Made by a program: the position numbers and the translations under genes. This document shows positions 1 through 10,745 of a stretch of 64,000 nucleotides of DNA, piece by piece (positions within the stretch are counted from its first letter, which is position 1; the number at the start of each line of letters is the position of its first letter). The notes under the pieces were generated by a model that saw only the letters and a program-made list of their open reading frames with translations, was not told the origin of the DNA and did not search any database. Source of the DNA: Phallus indusiatus (taxonomy: Eukaryota; Basidiomycota; Agaricomycetes; Phallales; Phallaceae); NCBI GenBank assembly GCA_027605045.1, contig JAQFWX010000004.1, positions 992,001 to 1,056,000 on the forward strand, in the 5' to 3' direction.

Positions 1-533
1 TGCTATACGAGGTATTTTGTAACGCCTTTTGCCAAACGCACTTCTCATGTTCTGTGACAAGGCCTAGCTGAATCACTTCGCAACGAATTGAAATTATACG
101 ACATTGATGTCCATGCATATTTTCCTTGCACTATTTTCTCTCCAGGGTATATAGAAGAGAACAAACGCAAGCCCGAAGTTACCCTCAAGCTAGAAGAAAA
201 CGACTCGGGCATCACGACGGAGCAGGCTGCGGAAGGTATATTAGAATGTAAATCACATTGACTAGTTTGGTGGTTCTCTTTTTGACGCTGATTTAATTTC
301 AAGGCGTTCGAAGCGGCAAGTTCCAACATGCGTCCGACTGGCTTACCAAGGTTTTCCGTGCAGGCACTCGAGGTTCTGCTCCAAGTGGTCCATTTGACTT
401 TTTCCTGGATCTTGTTTCTTGGGTAAGGAAAGCACTGCCGTTTTCCTTTCAGGCTGACCTGAAGAACATTATAGGTGATAGTCCCTATCGTACGTTTAGT
501 GGCCGACAGCCAAGTTCGGTCCCATCGAACTAA
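1..533 (+). CDS. TSC10: 3-ketodihydrosphingosine reductase, C-terminal part
   Basis: This is the 3' end of a short-chain dehydrogenase that would reduce 3-ketodihydrosphingosine to dihydrosphingosine at the ER, an early step of sphingolipid synthesis. Three exon pieces join in frame: 1-11, 62-235 and 304-533, with introns of 50 and 68 nt. The first junction makes a Gly codon and gives the motif AIRGLAESLRNEL, the helix after the catalytic YxxxK region of the KDSR family. It is followed by the typical FSPGYIEENKRKPE segment. A hydrophobic stretch near the end (FDFFLDLVSW) fits the C-terminal membrane anchor. The catalytic Tyr/Lys lie outside the window. The stop is TAA at 531-533. The gene converges on TIP41. 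Confidence 0.85.
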
Positions 534-964
534 ACACGAAGAGCACCTTCAATCAATAGGATTTTACGACCAATAATTAGATACCCGACACTTTATCTAT
601 GATACAGTTTCGATTATACCATTGGCTAATTATATAGACAGAAGAATGCCATTCAGTTCACTCAAACGCATTTAGAAGATGGTCATCATAACGAGTGGTG
701 GGCCGCTTGTATCAGCATTTTTTGGATTGATACAGCAAGAAGCCGACTCCAACTTCATTACGATCTCGTCCTCGGCACGAAAAACTCTTTCCAGATCCAG
801 ATATTTATTCTAAACGACCCCCCGGTTTAAGCGAAGAATTCTCCATGGCGGCGAAAATTGGGATTCTTGCGGTATCCAAAGCATGATACTTCTTGAGAAG
901 ATCTCATTATGTTGGGTATCCATGATCGCTCTGCCCGCACGCAGATTGGACGAAAACTCCCGTA
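534..964. other. intergenic, convergent 3' ends
   Basis: This gap lies between the 3' ends of the TSC10-like gene and TIP41. I see no coding pattern, repeat or RNA gene. It probably holds the two 3' UTRs. Confidence 0.6.
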
Positions 965-2067
965 TCATTGATTAATAATAGAAACGTCGATGTGAGAGCC
1001 CATCCCTCGCCATTTGGTTCCTGCTCCAGATCCTTGAGACAGCTCTTCTGGTAAGGTCGTCAGTGATTTGGCAATAAAGTGCGGGTCGATAAGAGGCGAG
1101 AGGTCAGCTTTATTCGGCAGTTGCTTGAAAGTTAATATAAGTCAGTGAGCACAGCCAGATACTTGCACCATTGAAACATACTCGTTTTAGATATTCATAA
1201 GGAGCTTCCCAACCTGTTGACTCTCGGACAATGAGAGGCGGAGACGAAGAAAACGAATGATATAAACGCGTGTCATAGGTCCGAAATAGAACGTTGTCCA
1301 CTCGGAGAGTGAACCTAGCAAGTAAGAAAAATGATGTGGGCATAACTCTCTTCAAACATGAACACTTCTTTCAAAAAGCTATTCCTCGAATATCAATTGT
1401 ATTGAACTTACCACGCGGATAGATACTTGTGACATCCCATTATCGTGTAACTCATCTTCATATAAAGGTACTTCGGCATAGAACAAGATAGGATCTTGTC
1501 GAGAAAGCTCGGCTATGGGTATGACATGTCCTGGACGTGTCTCGTCCCGCGGAACGAATGAAAATTTGTCAGGCTTAAGAAAGTGACCGGGATATGTAGA
1601 CGTATATGTCCAGTCATATGACTTTGTCTTGGAAAGTGTGATCGAAGGATCTGATTCAACCCTTGAATAAGAAGAGTCAATAAACAACGTTGTCACTCCA
1701 CGTCCACAACCACAGACCGACTCTTAAACCAGGCGTCCGAATAGCCTACTTTGACACTTCCATCTCCAGATTGTAGTTCTCCAGTTTTCACCCATTTAAG
1801 AGCACTTTCTGCATCAAAGCGATACGTCCATCCCGAAGGGTTATGTCTAATTTCCAATGAATTATTTCCAAACGTCATTTCAGGCAAAGGTAGTCCGAGA
1901 TTGGTCTGCATCGCATCTACTTCTGATGCCGTTATGATTGGCGCAACAATTGTCTCTAGAGACCATGAGAATATATCGATTTTACGGGTGTTGTTTGTTT
2001 CTGAAATCGTGTGTGGTGGTAGCATTGTTGGATTGCGCTCCAAGTCGCGGTTAGATTTGGGATGCAT
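965..2067 (-). CDS. TIP41: TIP41-like protein, regulator of type 2A phosphatase (TOR pathway)
   Basis: TIP41/TIPRL binds PP2A-type catalytic subunits and, with TAP42, links them to TOR signalling. Reading down from ATG at 2067, the protein shows the family signatures in order: LPEMTFGNNSLEIRH, KSYDWTYTSTYPG, ILFYAEVPLYEDELHDNG, SIRVRVMPTSFFLLARF, LRVDNVLFRTYDTRLYH and a final TKWRGMGSHIDVSIINQ. At least three introns are needed: one near 1640-1715 (exact donor uncertain), one ending near 1349 (GTAAGT donor) and one at about 1130-1185 that adds the last exon, stop at 965-967. The gene is divergent from the dynein gene, with only about 50 bp between start codons. Confidence 0.9.
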
Positions 2068-2120
2068 GCGTGATTTCTGCCAACGTCACACCTACGTCAC
2101 GTTTCCCAGATCTTTCGAAA

Positions 2121-4043
2121 ATGTCTGCAACAGAACCTGCAGAAGCAGAACATGTTGAAAACTTGTGGTCGTCCATTCTCGATTCCGTTTCCTCAACACG
2201 CTCGATACCTTCGAAACAAGTTCTGATACTAGGCGACAGGGCTTCCGGAAAGTCTACTATTGCGTGCGCTTTACTTGGAAAGCAATATGATAGCCTCAAG
2301 ACTGACAAGTCGGACTTTGCGTTAGGATATGACTGGGCTGATATTCGTGACGAAGCTGATGAAGGTATTGTGTTCTTGGAATCATATTCAACCTATTCAA
2401 CCTATGCTCAGCTATCTGTAGATACTCTTACGCGACTGTCAGTTTATACAGTTCCATGCTACTCGCCCTCGTATCTAAGTTTACTACCCCATTTCCTTCC
2501 CCCCCGAACATCATTTCAACATACTCTGGTTATAATTACTTTAGATTGGACACGCCCTTGGTCGTTTATGGAGCAGCTACATCTATGGCTGACATGGATC
2601 GAAACCTGGGGCAAAGGCGATAACTCTCGTGAAGTTGAAATTGCGCGCGACGAATCGCGTGAAAGACGTGCGTAGTACGGCTTTTTCGTAAATTCCACAG
2701 CTTTTCTGACAGTTAATAGTACAATCGCATTTACAACATTACACTGAACCTTCCACTTCAGGGGAAACCTCGCTGCCAGGCAGTTCAGCACTTTCAGGCG
2801 CAGTGCTGCCATTAGGACAAGGCGTTCTTACACATAATCTGTGTGGCGTCCCTATTGTTGTTATCTGCACGAAAGCGGACTTAATTGACGATGGCCACGA
2901 CGTTGTAGGAGGATCTGGTGGTATGGGTGGTATGGTCAAAGGGAAAGGCAGTGAATGGGAAGAACGAACAGATGGCATCATGCAAGTTCTACGTGCAATA
3001 TGTATGAAATGTACGTCATTCTCTCCTTAACATCTGTTGTCCAAAGTATCCTATCTTACAATGCTTGTTAGATGGTGCGGGTTTATTCTACACTACTCAG
3101 CAGCCCCAGACTTTATCAACATTGCGCCAATATATCCTGCACTTGCTATTCGCGCCTCCAGCACCGTCCACCATCTTAGGAAGTCCAGACGTTCCAATTC
3201 CAGCTAGAAATATTTTCCCTTTCACACAGCGACCAAACGTCTTGGATCGCGACCATGTGTTAGTTCCGGCTGGATGGGATAGCTGGGGTAAAATCACCGT
3301 CCTAAGGGAAGGTTTCGATGCAAAAGCATGGGGAGAGGCTTGGGAACGTGACCTAAACGGAGACGAAAGTGGCGCAAAAGAAATGTACAAAGTCCTTGTT
3401 GGCGGCGACCAAGGCCCTAAGGTAAATCCTTTCTTTTGCTTTTCTTCGTTGATCCTTCTCAATCGGATGTATAGCCGAGAACGTTAGCTCCATTAATTCA
3501 ACCAATGCCTGAGCAACAGTTCCTTGCCATGCATTATGAATCAATTGCCAAGAGCTCCGACCGTGATCCACGACAGACATTCCGTATTCCTAGCGATGCA
3601 AATAGCACCTCAGGGGCAGGTGTCGTCGGACCAATGGGGAGCAGCAGTTTCAATCTTCCTAGTGTTGAAAGAGCATTGGTGGAAATGGAAGGCACTAACG
3701 GAACACGCTCTTCGAACCCATCAAGGTCAATTGTATGTAAAATATACTCAAAAGAAGCGTATGACGTCTCAAGAACAATTATTCTTTTTAGACTACTTCT
3801 GGTCGTCCTGCAGCTACGCTTACTACGAATGGAACTTCTTCAATACACTCACATTCCCGACCCCAAATGTCACCCAACCTTGCAGCCTCTCAAAGTGGCT
3901 CAGCGCCGACTCAGCATGAAGTGCTGCAGAATTTCTTCAATAGTCTTCTCAGCTCTCGTGATCGTAGTACCGTCTCTACCGGTGCCAATACCAGCACCAA
4001 CTCTGCTCTCTCAAGTTCTGTGAATGGGCAAGATAGAACCTAA
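2121..4043 (+). CDS. cytoplasmic dynein light intermediate chain
   Basis: DLIC is the dynein subunit that links the heavy chain to cargo adaptors. The N-terminal Ras-like fold starts with a P-loop, GDRASGKST, at about residues 40-48. It is followed by SVYTVP, TLVIITLDWTRPWSFMEQL and VVICTKADL (NKxD-like). The C-terminus has EVLQNFFNSLLSS, matching the short adaptor-binding helix of the family. Five exons: 2121-2667, about 2762-3013, 3072-3420, 3473-3725 and about 3800-4043, joined by short GT-AG introns. I chose ATG 2121 because an in-frame ATG at 2070 would nearly abut the TIP41 start and adds no family sequence. The Ser/Gly-rich linker before the last helix is typical. Confidence 0.88.
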
Positions 4044-5580
4044 CCCTTTGATATAATATACCATATGCCGCTTGGGCCATTTTCTCACTATCCATTACAT
4101 GTGTTCAATAATTCAAGTCAATTTTAAAATGATCATCTGGCACGATATTCAGTTTAGTGCTTATATAGAAAACGGAGAGGCTGAGACAGCGATTGGTTCT
4201 AGCTCCAATTGTTTCAAAATTACTAGACTACCTGAGTGAAACAGAAGAACTTGACTTTCGCCAAAGGTTTTATCAAGTATGCAATTGTCATTCTTAAGAC
4301 AGAGCTTCTGCGAAGCTCTGTCCCCACATACATGTATAACGAGTGTTCGTCTTTCAAATGCCTAAATTGGTCGAATTGGTCGAATTGAATTAATATTTGT
4401 TATCATAAATTCCGAAATGGAAACTTTCTTGAATTCGCCATTTTTCTCAATGAGTATATATAGATCATGGCGTCCCAAAATTCTTCTAGCGATGTTCTCA
4501 TTGCCTCTGGCCTCACGTTTAAACGGAAGTGGTTTCTCTCCGAGATTCCGGGGTACACGCAAACATGATGTGCCGAGTCGTCTGTGCCTCACATACGTGG
4601 ACACGCAATCACTGCGTGAGCCTGGTCTTGAACACATGAGGAACAGCATTGGCAATGATATCGATCCATGCCTATCGATGCGCCGATTCGCCGAATTCGT
4701 CTGGAAGTGGGTGATGTGCTGTGATACGCTGATTGACACTTTCGGAACTTCTTCTGGAGGTGCTTGATTGACACCGCTGAGACCTGAAAGGCTCTCTTCT
4801 TCTGGAGGTGTTCTTCTGATTGACGCTGGTATGACTTCGTTGCCGCAGGTTGCCGCAAAGTACTATGCTTATCGACACCCTATAACCTCCTATATGCAAC
4901 CCCAGAAGGGGTTGCGTACCTAAGACAATGGTATGGAGATGACACCGGACTTTACGCTACCCTCTATCTCGGCCCCGGTTTGATAGCGAGAGGTCAAGCA
5001 AAAGCGAAAGCATGAATGTTTGTGATAACCTTTTCTTTAGTTGCCTGGCGGGCTTGAGGCTTATTGAGTTTGGCAACAGTAGTATTGCTAATTTGGCTCT
5101 GAATGAATGCTTTTGAGTAGATCCTGAGGCCTCGGGATTAACCAAATTATTCACAAACGATTGAGACTTGCATTGCTTTGAGTTTTGAGGAGAAGGTAAC
5201 ACCCGGATAATTCACTTCCCGTTGACAGTGATCTTCTTTTCGCAATTCAATTGACACTGATCTTCTTTGCTGTACATCGCTTAGTCTCCTTACTTTGTTC
5301 TTGTTCTTGTTCGAAATGGAGCTTATGTTTATACGCAAGTGGCGAACGGATAATATAGTATAATTTCAATGGTACAGCTGCATGAAGTGTGTGAAAAATG
5401 CGAAACAATTGTAACCGGGCTTACTCCCGGGGTTTCGAAGCTTTTGTCAGTTTTGGCACGATAATCCTCCGGCGAAAACCTTGTGTGATTGATGGGTTTA
5501 TATTGGATGAGTGGATCCGCCTAAATTAGTCCAAGTATGTCAGCGTTAAAATAGGGGAAAAACTCTTTCGGCACACTGCA
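4044..5580. other. intergenic region before the accessory island
   Basis: I find no convincing gene here. Overlapping ORFs of 60-125 codons occur on both strands around 4360-4900, with no family pattern. Small direct repeats built on tcttctggaggtg occur near 4746 and 4797, and on gatcttctttt near 5228. The part from about 5390 to 5540 is similar to 18690-18790, so the 5' flank shared by the ankyrin-VWA copies starts about 270 bp upstream of the first gene. Confidence 0.55.
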
Positions 5581-5587
5581 TATAAAG
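5581..5587 (+). promoter_or_regulatory. TATA box of ankyrin-VWA gene A1
   Basis: The sequence tataaag lies 84 bp upstream of the start codon. The same element precedes copy A2, 61 bp upstream, and is deleted in pseudogene copy A3. Confidence 0.6.
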
Positions 5588-5664
5588 AGCAGAGAATATC
5601 TTTAGTTTCAATCAGAAAACACTGAAAGAACAAATTTCAGAATACTTCAGCACTCACCACTATC

Positions 5665-7248
5665 ATGGGCATTCATCAAGACGCATATCTGGGTGTTCTC
5701 AACTCTGTTTCGTCCTATAGCAAGGATGAGATCAACGGCGTTGGAATCATTGACGATGACAATGGTTCCACCATCAACGTAACCCCTCTTTCTGCTGCCT
5801 GTCATGGCGGCCGTCCCAACGTTGTCAAGCTCTTACTCGATAACGGTGCCCTTCCCGACAAAGTTGCCGACAAACGCACTCCATTCTATTTCACTATCAA
5901 CGGCGCCGGCGATGACAAGACGCAATCCAAAATTATAACGGAGCTCATCAAGGGAAAGGCGGACATCAACTTAGTTTGCGACGAAGACGGAAATACACCG
6001 TTGATGGCAGCACTCATAAGTTCAGGGGACAAGATCATTCGCCAACTTGTGTCTAATGGCGCTGCTGTCGATGGGGCAACCAACTCTCAAGGGGACACAG
6101 CGAGAAAATTGGCGGAGCGACGCGGCGTTGCGAACCTCCTGGATAAGCAAGTAGACACTGGCGCAATGTCAAAGTCGGAAATCGTGAAGCTGATAATGGG
6201 CCTGGTGGAAACAATAGTCTCATACGTGAACGTTCTCACGTTGGGCAAGGCGGTTGGTGGTATCGTAAAACGAGTATTTGGTATGGGTGGGTCTACAAGT
6301 CCCGAAGTCGCAAAGGTACCTTTTTTGCCTGCGTTTTGTGAGGACCAGGCTGATAAATCTGTGTGGTTTTAGGAGCTCCCTCAACCGAGCACTGTCGACC
6401 AGTTGACGTCGTCGGTGGCAGATTATGCTAAACAGAAGAATCTCAGTGCATTCTTCCCAAAAGGAAGCGAGAAATTTTTCGAGGAATTGGCGAATAAAGC
6501 TGCAGCATTGAAAGACGATCCATCCACCGACCTCGGCAAGCCCGAGAACATTGGACGATTAACAACCCTTTCGCTGTATGAACCGGTGCTGTACTTGGAC
6601 GATAGCGGCTCGATGAGCACAACGGATGGCGGTCAAACCACGACGAGATATCAAATATTGGGAGAACTCGTGAAGCGAATCGCGAGTATTGCTACCAAGA
6701 TCGTTCCAGACGACGTTAAGGGTGTCGAATTGCGGTTCATCAACTCGGCTTACGCTGATAGACACGATGAGGTAAAAGTGGTCGAGGCGGTTAACAGGAT
6801 CTTTCCGAGGGGAGGCACCAAAATTGGCACCAGTCTTCAAGAAAAGGTTCTCAAACCGATAGTATACGACAAAATCGCACAAAAATCCGATACGAATCCA
6901 ATTCCAATGAAACGGCCCGTTCTCGTATGCATTATCACGGATGGTGAACCAAATAACGAAGATCCTCTCGAGATGCAGAATGAAATCCTTCGATGCAGAG
7001 ACCATCTACGAGCGGCGGGTTATGAAGACGATGCGGTAATGTTTAGTATCAGCCAAATTGGTCAAGCACAGGAAGCAACCAAGTTCTTGAACGACTTGCG
7101 AGAAGAAGCCAGGATTAAACAAACCACTCACATCAGTACCGACCGGCTTGACGATATGTTTTTGGACATGAAGGAGAATGATAGAGGGTTGGAAGTATGG
7201 TTGTTGAAGTTGTTAACAAAGCCCTTTTTCGAACGAGACGCAGAATAA
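5665..7248 (+). CDS. ankyrin-repeat / von Willebrand A domain protein, copy A1
   Basis: Predicted protein of 508 aa from exons 5665-6315 and 6373-7248 (57-nt GT-AG intron, phase 0). Residues about 38-165 hold degenerate ankyrin repeats (TPLSAACHGG...VVKLLLDNGA; NTPLMAALISSGDKIIRQLV). Residues about 285-480 form a VWA domain with a complete MIDAS metal site: DDSGS (D293, S295, S297), T366 in GGTKIG and D407 in ITDGEP. No signal peptide or membrane segment is visible, so it is probably cytosolic. VWA domains usually bind protein partners through a divalent metal, and ankyrin repeats also bind proteins, so a scaffold or adaptor role is likely; the partner is unknown. It is the first of three copies (A2 at 8807, A3 at 18876) and the least like the other two. 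Confidence 0.85.
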
Positions 7249-7379
7249 GTGTTGAACTACTTGAAAACGTTGTAATTCTGATAAGAAAACGCCCAAAGCA
7301 TATGTAGTTGCTATATTCTTGACATTTTTCTTTATTTAACACAATCCATCATGCATTGTCCAAATCATCTGAAAGATAG

Positions 7380-7830
7380 CATGAATCGAAACAGGGTCGA
7401 GAATGGATATGGAGCGTGCGGGCCTCGGAATATTCTCGTTTTGTTAGGCGTGAGTGGATGACTAATACAAAGTCTGGTTCCGTGTCGAGCTGGGCTTCTG
7501 GCACTATGCACCTCAAGCTCAAGAATGCTGAATATCAATCTAAAGTACATCGTTCTCATCCCCGATGTTTTGGAAAAAACAGTCCCAATCTCGAATCGAC
7601 TCAAGATTCTCATTGGCATTAGTTTCTCGGCGACTTCAATGCTAATTGTACTCGACCATCTTCAATATCGACGTATCTGTTGCGACGTGCACAGAAAATA
7701 CGTCTGGTAGCATCTTTCCAGTAATCTTTGCTCTGCCGAGGATGTTCGGTCTTTGGAACTTGTCGAAGAAAGCAAACATTGTCGAAATCTCACATGCATA
7801 ATCAAATTATCAAACGGCGAAGTGCATACT
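7380..7830 (+). pseudogene. ghost of F-box/leucine-rich gene, copy F1
   Basis: DNA from about 7380 to 7810 follows the flank and first part of the F2 gene (10560-11170). A 5' reading frame still gives VLIPDVLEK and DHLQYRRICCDV, as in F2. It is cut by a TAG at 7708-7710 where F2 has CAG. About 165 bp are then missing, because the sequence jumps from the LELV..E segment to NIVEIS. The leucine-rich part is absent. This shows that the A-F pair was also the ancestral unit at the first copy. Confidence 0.75.
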
Positions 7831-8745
7831 AAACATACCCTTCTTTACAACTCAGGCTTCTGCTCCTCAATTTGTGGTCATGCTCTTGGCCGTCAGACAT
7901 CTCGCTATATAAAACCCCAATGATATGTTTGAAATTTAGTCTCCAATTGCCTCCTACCTCGTTTCGTCCAAACCAGACTTGGACTGAAATGTTGGGATCT
8001 TGAGAGCTCGAGAAGACATGCAAGTGCACTCATTCAGTTTCGGATAGGTCATGCTGTGTCAATGCGAACTTTAGTCGGATCCAGCAACTCCAACATTTCC
8101 CGGCTACCACAAACGAGACGAGATCATCATATATTTCATCCGTCTGCTGAGCTACCTGCCGAGTCGCAAGAAGACATATGCGTCGGCCTTCACCTCATAT
8201 TTATTCGACCTGCGAAAACTTCTCGACAATAAAAAGTACTTCATTGCTTGCCACCCACCAGACAGCACTAGACGATTTTTCCAGAAATACCGATCATTGA
8301 CAAAAAGCAGAACGGTTACAGCGGGGAAGAGAGCGGGACAATGGAAGCAAAACAGACGCAGACTCGATGACACTAAAATCTGGGAACTTCATCCTTCTCA
8401 GACTGCGGCGCCTTCATGGAGGTTATGAAAGGTCTTTAACAAAACTAGTTACAGGGCAGACGCATATTCCAAAAAATAAATTCGAGTTTGTATTTCTAAT
8501 TAATGTAGTACATGAGGAAATCTATAAATTGATTGATTCACACACCCACCGATGTTAATCATGCTATGTACATATGCATGCCAACTACCCCGTGATCAAA
8601 GACGCTATAGTATGTATTCAATATTCAGGTATAAGCAATTTGAATGGATACAACTGCACAAGTGTGGGAAAAAGACGAAAACAGTTGTAAAGAAGTCGAT
8701 GTTAAAAATAGGAGGAAAACTCAGTCGGCACACTGGGCACACTGA
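7831..8745. other. intergenic and 5' flank of A2
   Basis: From about 8260 onward the sequence is shared with 18310-18720, so it is the conserved upstream flank of copies A2 and A3. The part 7830-8250 is unassigned. A 66-codon minus-strand frame at 7829-8029 followed by a GT-like site could be an exon relic of some other gene, but I recognise nothing in it. Confidence 0.5.
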
Positions 8746-8752
8746 TATAAAG
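8746..8752 (+). promoter_or_regulatory. TATA box of ankyrin-VWA gene A2
   Basis: The sequence tataaag lies 61 bp upstream of the A2 start, in a flank otherwise shared with A3, where a deletion has removed it. Confidence 0.55.
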
Positions 8753-8806
8753 GGCAGAGAATAACTAAAGAACAACTCTCAAATTAATTCGGCACTCGCC
8801 ACTATC

Positions 8807-10440
8807 ATGGGCATTCATCAAGACGCATTTCTAGGTGTTATCACCGCCAATTCTATTTCGTCCTATACCAAAGATGAGATCAACAGTGTTGGAATTGTAG
8901 ATGACGACACTGGTTCCACCATTAACCTAACCCCTCTTTCTGCTGCCTGTCATGGCGGTCATCCTGATGCTGTCAAGCTATTACTCGATAATGATGCCCT
9001 TCCAAACAGAGATGCCGACAAACGCACTCCATTCTTTTTTACCATCAACGGCGCCGGAGATGACAAGACGCAATCCAGGATAATAACGGAGCTTATCAAG
9101 GGAAAGGCTGACATCAATTTGGTTTGCGACAAAGACGGAAATACACCGTTGATGGCAGCTCTCACAAACCGAAGTTCAGGGGAGAAAATCATTCGCCAAC
9201 TTGTGTCTAGTGGCGCTGCTGTCGACGGCCCAACAAACTTTCAAGGGAACACAGCGAGAAAATTGGCGGAGCGACGCGGCGTTGTGAACCTGCTGGATAA
9301 GCAAGGAGACACTAGCGTTATGTCGAAATCGCGAATTGTGAGGGTAATAGCGGGCTTGGTGGAGACAATAGTCTCATATATAAAAGTTCACATTCCGGGC
9401 AATACTATTGAAGTTATCACAAATCAAGCATCTGCAATGGGTGGGCCTACAAATTTTGACAACATGGTCGTGGCCGCGGCCCTAATGGTTAATTTTTTTC
9501 GTGTCGCGAAGACCGGGGTTAATATAATTTCTAGGAGGCCCCTCAACTTAACATTGTCGACCAGCTGACTTCGTTTGCAGCAGATTACGCAAACACTGTC
9601 GACCAGTTGACTTCGTTTGCAGCAGATTACGCAAAACAGAAGAATCTCAGTGCATTCTTCCCAAAAGGAAGCGAGAAATTTTTCGAGGAGTTGGCCAAGA
9701 AAGCTGCAGCGCTGGAAGACGATCCATCCACCGACCTCGGAAAACCCGAGAATATTAAACGATTGACGATCCTTTCGCTGTATGAACCGGTGCTGTACTT
9801 GGACGATAGCGGCTCGATGTGTATAACGGATGGCGGTCAAACCATGACGCGATTTCAGATTTTGGGAGAACTCGTGAAGCGAATTGCGAGTATTGCTACC
9901 AAGATCGTCCCAGACGACATTAAGGGTGTTGAATTGCGGTTCATCAACTCAGCTTACGCTGAGAGACACGACGAGGTAGGAGTGGCCGAGGTGGTTAACA
10001 GGATGTATCCCAGGGGAGGCACCAAGATTGGCATCAACCTTCAACAAAAAGTTCTCGAACCAATAGTATACAACAAAATCGCACAAAAATCCGATACGAA
10101 TCCAATTCCAATGAAACGGCCCGTTCTCGTATGCATTATCACGGATGGTGAACCAAATAACGAAGATCCTCTCGAGATGCAGAATGAAATCCTCCGATGC
10201 AGAGATCGCCTACGAACAGCGGGTTATGAGGATGATGCAGTGATGTTTAGTATCAGCCAAATTGGTCAAGCAGACGAAGCAACCATGTTCTTGAACGACT
10301 TGCGACAAGAGGCCAGGATTAGACAAACCACTCACATCAGTACCGACCGGCTTGACGACATGTTTCAGGACATGAAGGAAAATGATAGAGGGTTGGAAGT
10401 GTGGCTGTTGAAGTTGTTAACAAAGCCCTTTTTCGAATGA
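8807..10440 (+). CDS. ankyrin-repeat / VWA domain protein, copy A2
   Basis: Predicted protein of 521 aa from exons 8807-9466 and 9535-10440 (68-nt intron, phase 0). Same architecture as A1: ankyrin repeats at about residues 40-170 and a VWA domain with DDSGS, GGTKIG and ITDGEP, so the MIDAS site is complete. Relative to A1, exon 2 carries an in-frame 42-bp tandem duplication (9553-9594 and 9595-9636) that repeats the 14 residues VDQLTSFAADYA with their flanks just before the VWA domain. The frame is otherwise intact, so the gene could be functional. It is followed within about 300 bp by F2 on the same strand. Role unknown; adaptor or scaffold is inferred from the domains. Confidence 0.85.
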
Positions 10441-10745
10441 GACGTAGAATAAGTGTTGAACTACTTGGAAACGTTGTGATTCTGATCAGAAAACGCCGAA
10501 AGCATATGTAGTCGCCGTGTGCTTTTAACAATCTCCATTATGCATTTTCCAAATCACTCCGAGAGATAGCATAAATTGAAACAGGGTCGAGAATGGATAT
10601 GGAACATACGAAATATTGGGGTTGCGGCATGGCCAGAGTCGTTTGTTGGGCGTGAATGGATGACCAATCAACATTTGGTCCCACCTCTCACGTCTGTTAA
10701 AAATGCACGTCAAAAGAATGTTGAATATTAATCTACAGTGCCACT

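Noticed and set aside
2070..2120. Upstream in-frame ATG for the dynein light intermediate chain
   Set aside because: It would put the start two bases from the TIP41 start and adds residues with no family similarity; ATG 2121 is more likely.
4362..4899. Overlapping ORFs on both strands between the dynein gene and the island
   Set aside because: Frames of 75-125 codons on both strands with no motif; likely chance in low-stop sequence with short repeats.
7829..8029. 66-codon minus-strand ORF with an apparent GT donor
   Set aside because: Could be an exon relic, but no similarity to any family or to other parts of the window.
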